Shown in pieces: positions 35,986 to 46,277 of a stretch of DNA of 64,000 nucleotides. The stretch spans positions 1,458,251 through 1,522,250 of the forward strand of contig NZ_FSRI01000001.1 of NCBI RefSeq assembly GCF_900141775.1. Direction: 5' to 3'. Positions within the stretch are counted from its first letter, which is position 1. Each line of letters starts with the position of its first letter. The notes below the pieces were generated by a model, which was given only the letters and a program-made list of their open reading frames with translations, ran no database searches and was not told the DNA's origin. The position numbers and the translations under genes are program-made. Source of the DNA: Salinivibrio sp. ES.052 (GTDB lineage: Bacteria; Pseudomonadota; Gammaproteobacteria; Enterobacterales; Vibrionaceae).

Positions 35986-37530
35986 ATGTTTGATGGAATT
36001 ATGTCTGGGCTTGGTACTGCTATCATGCCCTTCAACTTACTCATGGTAATTGTTGGCTGCTTTGCCGGCACCTTTATAGGGATGTTACCCGGACTCGGCC
36101 CCATTTCAGCGATTGCCCTAATGATCCCGATCACTTACGGGCTCGACCCATCATCCGGTATTATTCTGATGGCTGGCGTTTACTACGGTGCCGTTTTTGG
36201 CGGATCGACTTCCTCCATTCTTATCAACGCTCCGGGATGTGCCAGTACCGTTGTGACCGCGTTTGACGGTTATCCATTGGCGCAACAAAAACAAGCTGGA
36301 AAAGCCTTGGCGCTTGCCGCCTATTCCTCTTTCACCGGTGGCACGATCGGCGCCATCATCTTACTCTTTGCCGCGCCTGCGCTAGCAAAAGTATCTTTGA
36401 GTTTTCAATCCAGTGACTACTTTGCACTTATGGTGCTGGGACTCACTGCTGTGGCTGCATTTTCCGGTAAAGGGCGCGTGCTTAAAGCCATGATGATGAC
36501 TGTCTTTGGCCTGATGATCGCGACAGTTGGCATTGATGTGATGTCAGGCAGCCCACGATTTACCTTTGGAAATGTCGATTTAATTGATGGTATCAGCTTC
36601 TTATTACTAGCAATGGCAACCTTTGCATTAACGGAAGTTGTGATGACAGTGCTGAGGGGGGAGCACAAAGAAAAAGACGCGCAGATCGATATGACCTCAC
36701 TCGGCAGCATGAAGCTAAGCAAAGAAGAAATAAAACACGTCGCCCCGACCGTCGGTCGTTCATCATTTTTTGGCTTTCTTGTTGGCGTATTACCCGGCGC
36801 AGGCGCAACGATCGCCGCCTTTTTAAGCTATGGCATGGAAAGAAACTTTGCGCCTAAGGCACTTAAAGAAAGATTTGGGCGCGGAGCGTTGCGTGGGCTT
36901 GCCGCCCCAGAGTCTGCTAACAATGCCGCCTCGACAGGATCCTTTGTTCCTCTACTTACGCTTGGTATTCCGGGCTCTGGCACGACCGCCATTATGCTCG
37001 GGGCACTAATCGCTTATGGCATTCAACCCGGTCCACGCCTTTTTATCGACAATCCTGATGTGTTCTGGTCCGTGATTATCTCGATGTACTTCGGTAATCT
37101 GGTTTTGTTAATTCTCAACCTACCGCTGATCCCTTACATCTCTCGTCTGTTGGTGATCCCACGCCCCGTTTTAATCCCATTGATATTGTTTTTCTCCATC
37201 ACGGGCGTTTATCTGGTCAGTTTTAATGCCTTCGATATCCAAATGATGGTCGTCATCACCATCATCGCCACCTTTTTGAAACTGCTAGACTTTCCAATGG
37301 CTCCCATGCTTTTAGGGTTTATTCTAGGCGATATATTGGAGAAAAATCTTAGCCGTACACTGACACTGACGGATGGTAGCTATGCATTCCTATGGGAAAG
37401 GCCACTAACACTTACCATCATGCTGTTAGCGGTACTCGCTTTGTTACTGCCTGGCTTTATCGCCGTCTGGGATAAAAAACGAGGTAAGAAAAGCAGTACA
37501 ACCCAAGCGACCGAGCACGCGACAGATTGA
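35986..37530 (+). CDS. tctA: Tripartite tricarboxylate transporter large permease subunit TctA
   Basis: The 514-residue membrane protein has about 11-12 helices and the TctA motifs GMLPGLGPISAIALMIPITYGLDP, YYGAVFGGSTSSILINAPG, and in the second half FFGFLVGVLPGAGATIAAFLSYG and GIPGSGTTAIMLGAL. The repeated GxLPGxG motif lines the translocation path. It forms the sodium- or proton-coupled uptake complex with TctB and TctC. AAGGAGG lies upstream. Confidence 0.93.
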   Translation: MFDGIMSGLGTAIMPFNLLMVIVGCFAGTFIGMLPGLGPISAIALMIPITYGLDPSSGIILMAGVYYGAVFGGSTSSILINAPGCASTVVTAFDGYPLAQQKQAGKALALAAYSSFTGGTIGAIILLFAAPALAKVSLSFQSSDYFALMVLGLTAVAAFSGKGRVLKAMMMTVFGLMIATVGIDVMSGSPRFTFGNVDLIDGISFLLLAMATFALTEVVMTVLRGEHKEKDAQIDMTSLGSMKLSKEEIKHVAPTVGRSSFFGFLVGVLPGAGATIAAFLSYGMERNFAPKALKERFGRGALRGLAAPESANNAASTGSFVPLLTLGIPGSGTTAIMLGALIAYGIQPGPRLFIDNPDVFWSVIISMYFGNLVLLILNLPLIPYISRLLVIPRPVLIPLILFFSITGVYLVSFNAFDIQMMVVITIIATFLKLLDFPMAPMLLGFILGDILEKNLSRTLTLTDGSYAFLWERPLTLTIMLLAVLALLLPGFIAVWDKKRGKKSSTTQATEHATD

Positions 37531-37555
37531 TAAAACGCACAAAAGTATTAATGCG

Positions 37556-38050
37556 CTAGTCCGTATCTTTATCTATCCGCGTCTGCAGGGCATCAAACTT
37601 GTCGTGCAGGCGCATTAGTTCAAGCTCGAGTTTTAGATTGATTTCGTAGGTGGCTTTTTGCTCCATCCTGTCTTTTGCCGCTTGGCGGTTTTGCGACATC
37701 ATGATGATCGGCGCTTGGAAAGCCGCCAGACTGGATAACCCAAGGTTCAGTAAAATAAAGGGATAGGGATCGAATGACGCGTCTCCCACTAACCAAACCG
37801 TATTCACGACAATCCAGCCTATGATGAATGCGAAGAAAAGTCCGATAAATGACCAAGAACCGCCAAATGAGGCAATTTTATCCGCCACCATTTGCCCGGT
37901 GGTCAGACTTTCGTGAAAAGACTTGTTGACGTTCTCAGACACTGCGGTGCTATTGGCAATGCTTTCAATAACTTTTTGTTCTCCCGAGCTAAGGCTACCA
38001 AATGGCTGGCCGAGCAAAGCTTTGGCTAAGTTCTCGAAATATTTTTTCAT
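37556..38050 (-). CDS. DUF1003 membrane protein
   Basis: The 164-residue product has two central membrane helices in the DUF1003 pattern (FGGSWSFIGLFFAFIIGWIVVN and DPYPFILLNLGLSSLAAFQAPIIMMSQNRQ). A soluble N-terminal segment precedes them and a charged C-terminal helix that may form a coiled coil follows. The start at 38050 has GGAG seven bases upstream. Function is unknown. It is convergent with tctA. Confidence 0.8.
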   Translation of the reverse strand: MKKYFENLAKALLGQPFGSLSSGEQKVIESIANSTAVSENVNKSFHESLTTGQMVADKIASFGGSWSFIGLFFAFIIGWIVVNTVWLVGDASFDPYPFILLNLGLSSLAAFQAPIIMMSQNRQAAKDRMEQKATYEINLKLELELMRLHDKFDALQTRIDKDTD

Positions 38051-38173
38051 CTGTGACTCCATGTCAACGTGCACGATACCAATAAGGCATCGTGCAGACT
38101 TAATCATTAAGCGATTGAAATAGAGTAGATTAACTTAGAGGCTTAGCAAGCAGAGTATCCTTTATCATACAAA

Positions 38174-39568
38174 CTAAATCCGGCGGGCGCGAATAGTGCG
38201 ACCTTTAACTTTTCCATCATTGAGTTTACGCAATGCGGCTTTGACGCAGGATTGTGACACAGCAATAAACGCCACATTGTCGAGCACATTGATTTTTCCG
38301 ACCTGCTTACCGTCAATGCCTTCTTGGCCGGTCAGCGCGCCCAAAATATCACCCGCGCGTACTTTTTGTTTCTTGCCTGAGTCAATCATCAAGGTTGCCA
38401 TCTCAGGTTGATAAGGCGCGGTGTCGAGCAGGTGCTGCGGCGGCAGGGCTTCGGGGAGAAAATCGCGGTCATACTGATCGCCAATCAATGCTAGTTTATA
38501 GTGCTCAGCATCGCCATATAGCGAACACGCCACGCCTTTTTTGCCCGCACGACCGGTACGGCCGACGCGGTGAACGTGGGTTTGCGGATCGTGGGCGAGT
38601 TGATAGTTGATCACCATATCCATGTCATCAATATCTAAGCCTCGCGCAGCGACATCGGTCGCCACCAGTACAGAGGCACTTTTGTTGGCAAATTTTACCA
38701 AGGTGCGCTCTCGGCCACGCTGTTCAATATCGCCATGCAAGGCGACGGCGCTAAAACCATCGTCTTCTAAATCGTCACACACTTGTTGTGTTTGTGCTTT
38801 GGTATTACAAAATACCACACAGCTTTGCGGTTGAAAGTTCAGTAACAGTAACTTTAACGCCTGATAACGCTGCTTGTTATCATCGACCTTGTAAACGTGT
38901 TGTGTGATCGTGCTCTGCGTTTGCGTGTCTTCCACTTTCACCGATACAGGGTGACTTAACACACGCTGAGCGATGGTCTTTATTGCCGGCGGGAAGGTGG
39001 CGCTGAACAGTAAGGTTTGACGCTGCGTGGGTACGTCCGCAATGATGGCATCCAAGGTATCTTGGAAGCCCATATCCAGCATCTGATCGGCTTCATCCAA
39101 CACCAAGGTCTCAACATCATCAAGGCGCAAGGTGCCTTTGCGTAAATGATCATCCACACGCCCCGGAGTGCCGACAATAATGTGTGCACCATGCTCCAGC
39201 GAGCCAATTTGTGGGCCAATCGATACACCACCACACAGCGTCAGTACTTTGACGTTATGGCGGCCACGCGCCAACTTACGCATATCTTCAGCCACTTGCT
39301 CGGCCAGTTCGCGCGTGGGGCATAACACCAGTGACTGAATCCGAAAACGTTTCACATTCAGTTTGGCTAACACGCCAAGGCTAAACGCCGCCGTTTTCCC
39401 CGAGCCTGTTTTTGCTTGGGCAATAATGTCTTTGCCACTGAGCACAGACGGTAAGCTCTGCGCCTGAATCGGAGTCATTTCGGTGTAACCCAGCGTCGCC
39501 AAGTTATCGAGTAAATCAGCAGGTAACGCGAGCGAGGAAAAAGCAGTATCAGTCAAAGTCGTATCCAC
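38174..39568 (-). CDS. dbpA: ATP-dependent RNA helicase DbpA
   Basis: The DEAD-box helicase of about 464 residues has all core motifs: Q motif (TEMTPIQAQSLP), AKTGSGKT, PTRELAEQ, GTPGR, DEAD, SAT, ARGLD, HRVGRTGRAG. A C-terminal domain (about the last 75 residues, KKQKVRAGDILGALTG) resembles the RNA-binding domain with which DbpA recognises hairpin 92 of 23S rRNA during 50S assembly. The start is uncertain: I use GTG 39568, since upstream residues do not look like DbpA. Confidence 0.88.
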   Translation of the reverse strand: MDTTLTDTAFSSLALPADLLDNLATLGYTEMTPIQAQSLPSVLSGKDIIAQAKTGSGKTAAFSLGVLAKLNVKRFRIQSLVLCPTRELAEQVAEDMRKLARGRHNVKVLTLCGGVSIGPQIGSLEHGAHIIVGTPGRVDDHLRKGTLRLDDVETLVLDEADQMLDMGFQDTLDAIIADVPTQRQTLLFSATFPPAIKTIAQRVLSHPVSVKVEDTQTQSTITQHVYKVDDNKQRYQALKLLLLNFQPQSCVVFCNTKAQTQQVCDDLEDDGFSAVALHGDIEQRGRERTLVKFANKSASVLVATDVAARGLDIDDMDMVINYQLAHDPQTHVHRVGRTGRAGKKGVACSLYGDAEHYKLALIGDQYDRDFLPEALPPQHLLDTAPYQPEMATLMIDSGKKQKVRAGDILGALTGQEGIDGKQVGKINVLDNVAFIAVSQSCVKAALRKLNDGKVKGRTIRARRI

Positions 39569-39794
39569 AGCAAAAGTAAACCAGGCCAAGCAAGGCCAAA
39601 AAGGGGACGTATCATACCAGAGTCTGATTGCTGCCACATTAACCAATTAGCACCACACACTTGATAACCGCTTTGTCGCCTCATGTATTTTGTTACGTAA
39701 TTGTTAGACCAAGCTCCGTATTTACCTTTGCGCGGCTTGTCTTGTCATTGTGCTTGGTGTGCAATCAAGACACACAATTAAGGAGGATTGTCTT

Positions 39795-40226
39795 GTGGCA
39801 AATATCCCAGTAGAAAACTACCCGCTCTCTCATACGCAGGCGATTGTCTGGAACGACATGGATGCCCTGCAACACATCAATAACACCGTGTACTTTCGCT
39901 ATTTTGAAGATGTACGTGTGGTGATGCTTGAAAAACTGGAAGTATTCGAGCTAGCCAAACGGCTGCATGTAGGCCCCGTGGTCGCCTCAACCCGCTGCGA
40001 TTATCGCGCCCCTTTGGTGTATCCAGATACCATCACCACCGTCGCTTGGGTCGAGGATATTCAAGAAAAGCGCTATGCGATGAAGTATGAAATCTACAGT
40101 CACAATCAAGAACGCTGTGTGGCCGAGGGCGAGGCCTTGATTGTCTATTGCGATTTTAAAACCGGTAAAAGCTGCCCTATCCCAGCCGAGACGCTCGAAG
40201 GGTTAAAAGCCTTTGTGGCGAAATAG
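39795..40226 (+). CDS. Hotdog-fold acyl-CoA thioesterase (4-hydroxybenzoyl-CoA thioesterase type)
   Basis: The 143-residue protein has the YbgC/4HBT pattern WNDMDALQHINNTVYFRYFEDVR, in which the Asp of MDALQHINN is the usual catalytic residue, and a long central helix. It probably hydrolyses acyl-CoA, substrate unknown. GTG 39795 is eight bases after a strong AAGGAGGA, so the upstream in-frame codons are unlikely to be translated. Confidence 0.85.
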   Translation: MANIPVENYPLSHTQAIVWNDMDALQHINNTVYFRYFEDVRVVMLEKLEVFELAKRLHVGPVVASTRCDYRAPLVYPDTITTVAWVEDIQEKRYAMKYEIYSHNQERCVAEGEALIVYCDFKTGKSCPIPAETLEGLKAFVAK

Positions 40227-40231
40227 TAACT

Positions 40232-40756
40232 TTATTCCAAACTAATCTCTTCAGGCTCGCCCACTCTGGTCACGGACGGCGCGCCTGGGGCGTTCCAGCG
40301 AAACAAGGTGATATGCCAAGTGCTGGGATCTTTTCGCGACGGGTCAATTAAGCCAATTTCATTACCACTTCTCAGCGTATCGGCCACCAACCAACTGGAT
40401 GATGATTCGCCTTTTACTAAGGAGGCTTGCCAATCAATGCTGGATAAGGCTTTGTATTGCTGAAGTTCAGGATGACGCAAATCCACCAGCTCACAGGGGT
40501 CAACCTGATACCGCACAAGCACGCGTGGCGTTGTGATCTGGCTGGCGTACTTTTGCATTGCCACGCGCGCACTCTCTACACTCTCGGTCAAATACAGCGC
40601 ACTTTCGCCCTGACGATTATACCGACCGTTCGGTCTGTCTTTACTTTCTCGCATCAAGGCAGCGTCGATGTGCTCAGGGTGACACACTCTGACAAAAATA
40701 CCCGAGATAGGCGTGCGGCACAGAAAGGGGATAGCTTGCGGTTCAAGTCCGTCCAT
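40232..40756 (-). CDS. RES-domain protein
   Basis: The 174-residue protein shows the RES pattern: GRYNRQGESALYLTESVESARVAM (Arg and Tyr of the active site), a central strand with YQVDPCELVDL, and WLVADTLRSGNEIGLIDPSRK. RES proteins are ADP-ribosyltransferase-like enzymes; many are toxins that destroy NAD and are paired with a Xre-type antitoxin. No antitoxin gene is seen next to it, so it may be a solitary enzyme. The start at 40756 has AGGA about 13 bases upstream, which is weak. Confidence 0.75.
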   Translation of the reverse strand: MDGLEPQAIPFLCRTPISGIFVRVCHPEHIDAALMRESKDRPNGRYNRQGESALYLTESVESARVAMQKYASQITTPRVLVRYQVDPCELVDLRHPELQQYKALSSIDWQASLVKGESSSSWLVADTLRSGNEIGLIDPSRKDPSTWHITLFRWNAPGAPSVTRVGEPEEISLE

Positions 40757-40938
40757 GACTTGTGAATGTCCTTTATAAATCAACCATCAAGGCGTAGCTT
40801 AGCAAACAAAGAGGGGGGCAAATTGCGTGCTGACTAACGGATTGCATCATCGCGTCTGGCTTGCTGTCGATACCGCACAGGGGTACCATCCGTGCTCTGT
40901 GTAACACTGGGTAAGTAGCACCGCCAAAGGACAAACTG

Positions 40939-41634
40939 ATGAAAAAAGCCGTTGTGGTATTTAGCGGAGGACAGGATTCAACCACCTGTTTGATTCAAGC
41001 GCAGGCAGCGTACGACGAAGTGCATTGCCTCACGTTCGACTATAACCAGCGCCACAAACAAGAAATTGATGTTGCCCGTGAGATTGCTGCAAACCGCAAC
41101 GTCAGTGCGCACAAGGTACTGGATGTTGGTTTGCTCAATGAATTGGCGATTAGCTCGCTCACACGCGACAACATTCCCGTTTCCAATGCGCTGAACGAAA
41201 ACGGCCTGCCCAATTCCTTTGTGCCGGGACGTAATATCTTGTTTTTGACTTTAGCGGGTATCTACGCCTATCAAATTGGCGCTGAGGCGGTGATCACCGG
41301 TGTCTGCGAAACTGACTTTTCTGGCTACCCTGATTGTCGCAATGATTTTATTCAATCAATGCAGCAAGCCCTTGAGCAAGGCATGGACAGAAAACTCGCG
41401 TTGGTCACACCACTGATGTGGCTGAATAAAGCCGAGACTTGGGCACTGGCCGACCAGTATCACGCCCTCGATTTTGTGCGCGACCACACCCTAACCTGTT
41501 ATAACGGTATTAAAGGCACGGGCTGTGGTGAGTGTCCAGCCTGTCACTTACGTCAGCGTGGCTTAGATGAGTACCTCGCCAACCAAGCGGACGTTCAAGC
41601 CACACTGCAGCGAAAACAAGCCGAAAACGCGTAA
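40939..41634 (+). CDS. queC: 7-cyano-7-deazaguanine synthase QueC
   Basis: The 231-residue enzyme converts 7-carboxy-7-deazaguanine to preQ0 in queuosine synthesis. The ATP pyrophosphatase loop SGGQDSTT is at residues 9-16, followed by [10 protein letters not shown], the substrate loop [13 protein letters not shown], and the zinc cysteines in [13 protein letters not shown] near the C-terminus. The length equals that of other QueC proteins. No preQ1 riboswitch is evident upstream. A strong terminator follows. Confidence 0.95.
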   Translation: MKKAVVVFSGGQDSTTCLIQAQAAYDEVHCLTFDYNQRHKQEIDVAREIAANRNVSAHKVLDVGLLNELAISSLTRDNIPVSNALNENGLPNSFVPGRNILFLTLAGIYAYQIGAEAVITGVCETDFSGYPDCRNDFIQSMQQALEQGMDRKLALVTPLMWLNKAETWALADQYHALDFVRDHTLTCYNGIKGTGCGECPACHLRQRGLDEYLANQADVQATLQRKQAENA

Positions 41635-41666
41635 CTGCGCGCATCCACTGGCAGCGACAAGAAATA

Positions 41667-41698
41667 AAAAACCGCCTCACAATGAAGAGGCGGTTTTT
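41667..41698. terminator. Bidirectional terminator between queC and the RND permease gene
   Basis: The 12-bp perfect stem AAAAACCGCCTC / GAGGCGGTTTTT with an eight-base loop serves both convergent genes. Confidence 0.9.
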
Positions 41699-41719
41699 GT
41701 ATCGAGAATACAACAGCGG

Positions 41720-44700
41720 TTATTTATGCGGCTCATCATGCGGATGGGTATCAAACTCACCATGACTGGCCCGATGCACAGTTTCCACCGCGAGCGCTTT
41801 ATCCAACTGCTGTGCCACATACTCAGGCGAGTGAGTATGAATGGAGAGCAGACGATACATCGCAGGGATTACCAACAAGGTAACAAAGGTCGCAAAGGCC
41901 ATGCCGGTGAAGATCACCGTTCCAACCGCGATACGACTTTCCGCCCCCGCACCGGTGGAGAGGATCAGTGGGATCATCCCTGCCAAGGTGGTAAACGCCG
42001 TCATCAGAATCGGTCGCAAGCGACGGACTGACGCATCGATAATCGCTTTTTCAAATGCAATGCCACGGTCACGCAGTTGGTTAGCAAACTCCACGATCAA
42101 AATACCGTTTTTAGTCACCATCCCAATCAGCATAATCAAACCAATTTGGCTGTAGATATTGATCCCTTGGTTGGTCAGCCATAGGCCTAAAAAGCCGCCT
42201 AGCATCCCCATAGGCACCGTCAACATCACCACCAAGGGGTTAATAAAGCTTTCAAATTGCGCCGCTAACACCAAGTACGAAACCAAGAGCGCTAACCCAA
42301 ACACCACCAGCACACTGGTTTGGTTGTCACGAAAATCTTTCGACTCCCCTGAATAGCCCACCGAGATATCGGCCGGCAGGTTCTCAGCCGCGATTTTATC
42401 CAGATAATCAAGCGCTTGACCCAGTGTCACATCCTCGCCTAAGTGCGCCGATAAAGTGATCGACTTTTGCTTGTTAGTATGGCTTAAACGCTGCGCGGAC
42501 GCTGTTTCTTCCACCGTAGTCACTGCATCGAGCGAAACCAACTTGCCGCTGCGGCTACGCATATAAATACGGGTAAGATCCCCTTTGCTGCTAAAGGCCT
42601 TTTCATCGCCGCGCACATACACATCGTATTCTTCACCGCGATCCACATAGCTGGTCTGTGCCCGGCCACCAAGCATCACCTCTAAGGTATCGGAAACATC
42701 CCGCACCGAAATCCCAAGTTCAGCGGCGCGACGACGGTCTACTTTGACCACTAGCTCAGGGGTATTTTGGTTGTAGTCGTAATCGGGGCTGTCAATCATG
42801 CCCGCCTCGCGACCCATTTCGCCCAGCTTCTCGGCCCAGCGATGAAGCTCAGGGTAGTCCGGACCACTTAATACAAACTGCACGGGCTCTGAACTGCCAC
42901 CCCCAAAGCCGGGCGCAAACGGGAACACTTGCACATCTGGCACACCGTTTAACACCTGACGCACTTCTCCGAGAATGGCTTGAGCGGAGCGATCGCGCTC
43001 ATCCCAATCCGGCAATAGCATGATCACAAAGCCTGTTTGATCGCCGGCCCGACCACCAAACGCTGGTGTTTGTAAGCTGACCGAGCTCAGAGTCCCCGCA
43101 TCGACCAAAGGCATTAAGCGCTGCTCAATTTGCTCGATATTGCCCACCATACGGTTGTACGCGGTACCTTCTGCCCCCTTCACAAATGCCAACAGTACCC
43201 CGCGATCTTCTTGTGGCACTAATTGCGACGGTAAGTGCTGCATCAATACGCCACTGCCGCCAATACAAAGTAGAATCACTACAGGTGCTACCCAACGCCA
43301 ACGCAGTACATGCCCCAACGCGCGTCGATAGTAACTTTCAAGCACATCAAACCCACGGGTGATCACGCGATTCACAGGACTGGATGTTACATTTAAGCGT
43401 AGCAATTTACTGCCAAGCACCGGCGTGAGCGTCAACGCGATTAAGGACGAACAGAGCACGGTGACGGCGAGCATCACTGCAAACTCGGTGAACAACTTAC
43501 CAATCATGCCATCCATGTAGGTAATGGGGAGGAACACCATCACCAACACCGCGGTGGTGGCGATCACTGCAAAACCCACCTCCCGTGCGCCACGGTAAGC
43601 GGCCACCAAGGGTTTATCGCCTTGTTGTAAGTGGTGGAAGATATTTTCGACCACCACAATGGCATCATCCACCACCAAGCCAATCGCCAAAATCAACGCC
43701 ATCAAGGTCAGCAGATTGATTGAGAACCCAAGAGCAGAGGCCACAATAAACGCCGAAATCAAGGATACGGGCACAGTCACGGCCGGGATGAGTGTCGCAC
43801 GTGCTTGGCCAATAAAGATATACAGCACCAATACCACCAATGCGCCCGTTATAAATAAGGTGCTATACACCTCTTCAATCGAGCGCTCGATAAACACAGT
43901 GGTGTCATAGTCCACCCATAAGCGCGTGCCTTCAGGCAGAAAGGCCTGCATTTCATCGACCAGCTTATGCGCCCGATCAGAAATATCGAGTGGGTTAGCG
44001 TCTGATTGCGGGATCAGCGCCAAACTTAAATTATTGATGCCGTTGTTTTTGTAGGTGGCATCTTCGTTACGTGAGCCAATCGCCACCTCCGCCACATCCG
44101 ACAAGTAAATCGCAGTGCCGTTCGCCGTGGTGCGTACCACCAGTTGGTTAAAATCCGCCGCATCACGATACAAACGATCGCTACGCACCGGCATGGTCAT
44201 CACGTCATTACGAATTTCTCCACCCGGGCTCTCTAAGTTTTCATCACGTAATGCGTCAAGAATATCTTGGGTGGTGACACCATGCCCCGCCATTTGGGTG
44301 GGATCCAGCTTCACATACATCACCTTATACAGCGCGCCGTATAAATCGACGGAGCTCACCCCAGAGATCAAACTGAACCTGTCTTCCAGCGTACGCTGCG
44401 CGTATTCCGTGAGTTGGTTGCGGTCCATCTCAGACGAGGCCAAGTTGATATAGACAGCCGCTTCACCGGTGCCGTTGTCTTTATACACAATCGGATCGTT
44501 GGCATCATCAGGCAGTCCCCCTTGTGCGCGCGCCACGGCATCGCGCACATCGCTCACCCCTTCGGTCAGCGGGTGATCCAGCTTAAATTCCACCGTTACG
44601 CGCGATGAACCGTTACGACTGACAGATGTGATTTCATCAATACCACTGATCCCAGACAGTTCATCCTCAATTAACTGAGTGACCTGGCTTTCCATAATAC

Positions 44701-44869
44701 TGGCCGAGGCCCCTGAGTAACCGGTATAAATACTCACCACCGGGCTATCGATATCTGGCATCTCACGCACAGAGAGAGTCGAAAACGACACAGCACCAAA
44801 GACACATAACAGCAAACTTAAAACAATCGCCATCACTGGCCGTTTTACAGAGACATCAGACAACCACAT
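41720..44869 (-). CDS. RND-family multidrug efflux permease (HAE-1 type)
   Basis: The 1049-residue inner-membrane pump has the RND layout: helix 1, a large periplasmic loop, six helices, a second loop, and five helices. Helix 4 carries the proton-relay pair in LAIGLVVDDAIVVVENI. Further motifs are FSINLLTLMALILAIG and, at the end, GAGAESRIAVGTVIFTGM. It exports drugs or toxic compounds with a periplasmic adaptor and a TolC-like channel. Its ATG directly follows the stop of the adaptor gene, so the two are co-translated. The particular Vibrio Vex/Vme orthologue cannot be fixed here. Confidence 0.9.
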   Translation of the reverse strand: MWLSDVSVKRPVMAIVLSLLLCVFGAVSFSTLSVREMPDIDSPVVSIYTGYSGASASIMESQVTQLIEDELSGISGIDEITSVSRNGSSRVTVEFKLDHPLTEGVSDVRDAVARAQGGLPDDANDPIVYKDNGTGEAAVYINLASSEMDRNQLTEYAQRTLEDRFSLISGVSSVDLYGALYKVMYVKLDPTQMAGHGVTTQDILDALRDENLESPGGEIRNDVMTMPVRSDRLYRDAADFNQLVVRTTANGTAIYLSDVAEVAIGSRNEDATYKNNGINNLSLALIPQSDANPLDISDRAHKLVDEMQAFLPEGTRLWVDYDTTVFIERSIEEVYSTLFITGALVVLVLYIFIGQARATLIPAVTVPVSLISAFIVASALGFSINLLTLMALILAIGLVVDDAIVVVENIFHHLQQGDKPLVAAYRGAREVGFAVIATTAVLVMVFLPITYMDGMIGKLFTEFAVMLAVTVLCSSLIALTLTPVLGSKLLRLNVTSSPVNRVITRGFDVLESYYRRALGHVLRWRWVAPVVILLCIGGSGVLMQHLPSQLVPQEDRGVLLAFVKGAEGTAYNRMVGNIEQIEQRLMPLVDAGTLSSVSLQTPAFGGRAGDQTGFVIMLLPDWDERDRSAQAILGEVRQVLNGVPDVQVFPFAPGFGGGSSEPVQFVLSGPDYPELHRWAEKLGEMGREAGMIDSPDYDYNQNTPELVVKVDRRRAAELGISVRDVSDTLEVMLGGRAQTSYVDRGEEYDVYVRGDEKAFSSKGDLTRIYMRSRSGKLVSLDAVTTVEETASAQRLSHTNKQKSITLSAHLGEDVTLGQALDYLDKIAAENLPADISVGYSGESKDFRDNQTSVLVVFGLALLVSYLVLAAQFESFINPLVVMLTVPMGMLGGFLGLWLTNQGINIYSQIGLIMLIGMVTKNGILIVEFANQLRDRGIAFEKAIIDASVRRLRPILMTAFTTLAGMIPLILSTGAGAESRIAVGTVIFTGMAFATFVTLLVIPAMYRLLSIHTHSPEYVAQQLDKALAVETVHRASHGEFDTHPHDEPHK

Positions 44870-45991
44870 TTAGCTGGCCTCCGTCTCAGACGCGGTATCA
44901 TCGATACGGCTTTGGTCATCACCTTGATCTTTTGGCCGTTCTGCATTTAAAACAGACACTTGTGCACCATCACGCATATTAACCAAACCTTGCACCACAA
45001 TATGCTGACCAGGTTCAAGCCCTTTACTCACCACTACTTGGTTATCAATCCGTGCACCCAGTGTAATTTCAGTACGATGGGCGATACCTTCGTCATCCAC
45101 GCGAAACACATAACGGCGTGTTCCTGAGTATTGCAGGGCTTGTACGGGCACGATCACCGCCTGCTGTTTCGGCAGCGTCAATTTGGCTTCCATCAACATA
45201 CCCGGCTGCAATTTTCTTTCGGGGTTGTTCAGCGCCACGCGTGCACTTACTGAAAGCGCATCCAGGTTGACACGCGAATCCACGACACTGATTTTGCCGG
45301 TAAAGGCCTGATCTGGCCAAGCTTGTGACGTCACAGTCACCGGCATTTGAGGGTATAAACGGCTAAAGTACTGCTCTGGGACTTGTATGTCTAAGTTCAT
45401 GCGCGAGAGATTATCCAGGCTGAATAAGGTTTCACCCACATCTACACGCTGACCGACGCTAAGATCAAACAATCCTATCCGCCCTGAAAATGGCGCAACC
45501 AATCGGTGATCATCTAAATCAGATTGCGCAGATTGCAAACGGGCCTTGGCAATATTGACACTGGCTTGCTGTGCTTCTAGTTCGGTTTGTGTCAACGCAC
45601 CACGCTGCGCGAGTTTGGTGTACTCTTTTAGCTTACGCTGTTCATCATTGAGGTAAGCCGACGCTTCCAATACGGCGGCTTGTGCTTTCGCGCGATTAAA
45701 GGTGACCAAAGGCGCGCCTTTTTGCACCGTCTCGCCCGGTTTTACGTGCACGGTTTCAATGCGTGCCGACACCTCTGATTCGATATTAATCTGCTGGTGG
45801 GCTTTGACATTCCCTACCAACGACAACGACGGCGCAATCGGTTTGGTTTCAACTTGTGCCGTCATCACGTCCACAGAGCGCGCACTTGGCGCTGGCGCCG
45901 CAGCGTCTTCGCTCACCGGCTTCGATCCGCCCCACAGCCAGAAAGCAATCCCCGCCAACATAACGACGCCTAATAGCATCCCTTTTTTCAT
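44870..45991 (-). CDS. RND efflux periplasmic adaptor (membrane fusion protein)
   Basis: The 373-residue adaptor has an N-terminal membrane anchor (about 3-21) rather than a lipoprotein signal. It then has a lipoyl-like half (VGNVKAHQQINIESEVSARIETVHV), a helical hairpin (about 110-165) rich in Gln and Ala, the second lipoyl half (LVAPFSGRIGLFDLSVGQRV), and beta-barrel and membrane-proximal domains. It bridges the RND pump to an outer-membrane channel. It is the first gene of a two-gene unit; no regulator gene adjoins it. Confidence 0.9.
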   Translation of the reverse strand: MKKGMLLGVVMLAGIAFWLWGGSKPVSEDAAAPAPSARSVDVMTAQVETKPIAPSLSLVGNVKAHQQINIESEVSARIETVHVKPGETVQKGAPLVTFNRAKAQAAVLEASAYLNDEQRKLKEYTKLAQRGALTQTELEAQQASVNIAKARLQSAQSDLDDHRLVAPFSGRIGLFDLSVGQRVDVGETLFSLDNLSRMNLDIQVPEQYFSRLYPQMPVTVTSQAWPDQAFTGKISVVDSRVNLDALSVSARVALNNPERKLQPGMLMEAKLTLPKQQAVIVPVQALQYSGTRRYVFRVDDEGIAHRTEITLGARIDNQVVVSKGLEPGQHIVVQGLVNMRDGAQVSVLNAERPKDQGDDQSRIDDTASETEAS

Positions 45992-46234
45992 TGCATCACA
46001 CCTTATGTTTTTAATAGCACTAGTGTACTGATCTACTTTTTTTTGTCCTTAAAGAATTGTAAAGACGTTGTTTTTTATAGTTATTACATACAAATCTGAG
46101 AGTTAACTAGACGGAGTTAAGACTGTGAGAAATCAAGCAGGTTTCAAAAAACGATAAAAACTACACTTACTATCCGATTTAGTCCCCAAGGCGTTGAAAA
46201 AAGCACCAACCAACAGCTGAGATAGAGAAAACCC

Positions 46235-46262
46235 TTTACAGAGCCAATCGGTTTGGTAAGAT
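46235..46262 (+). promoter_or_regulatory. Promoter of the tRNA-Tyr cluster
   Basis: TTTACA (46235-46240) and TAAGAT (46257-46262) are spaced by 16 bp and followed by the GC-rich discriminator TCGCCTCG, typical of stringently controlled tRNA promoters. The first tRNA starts at 46278. Confidence 0.6.
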
Positions 46263-46277
46263 TCGCCTCGTTCTCGT

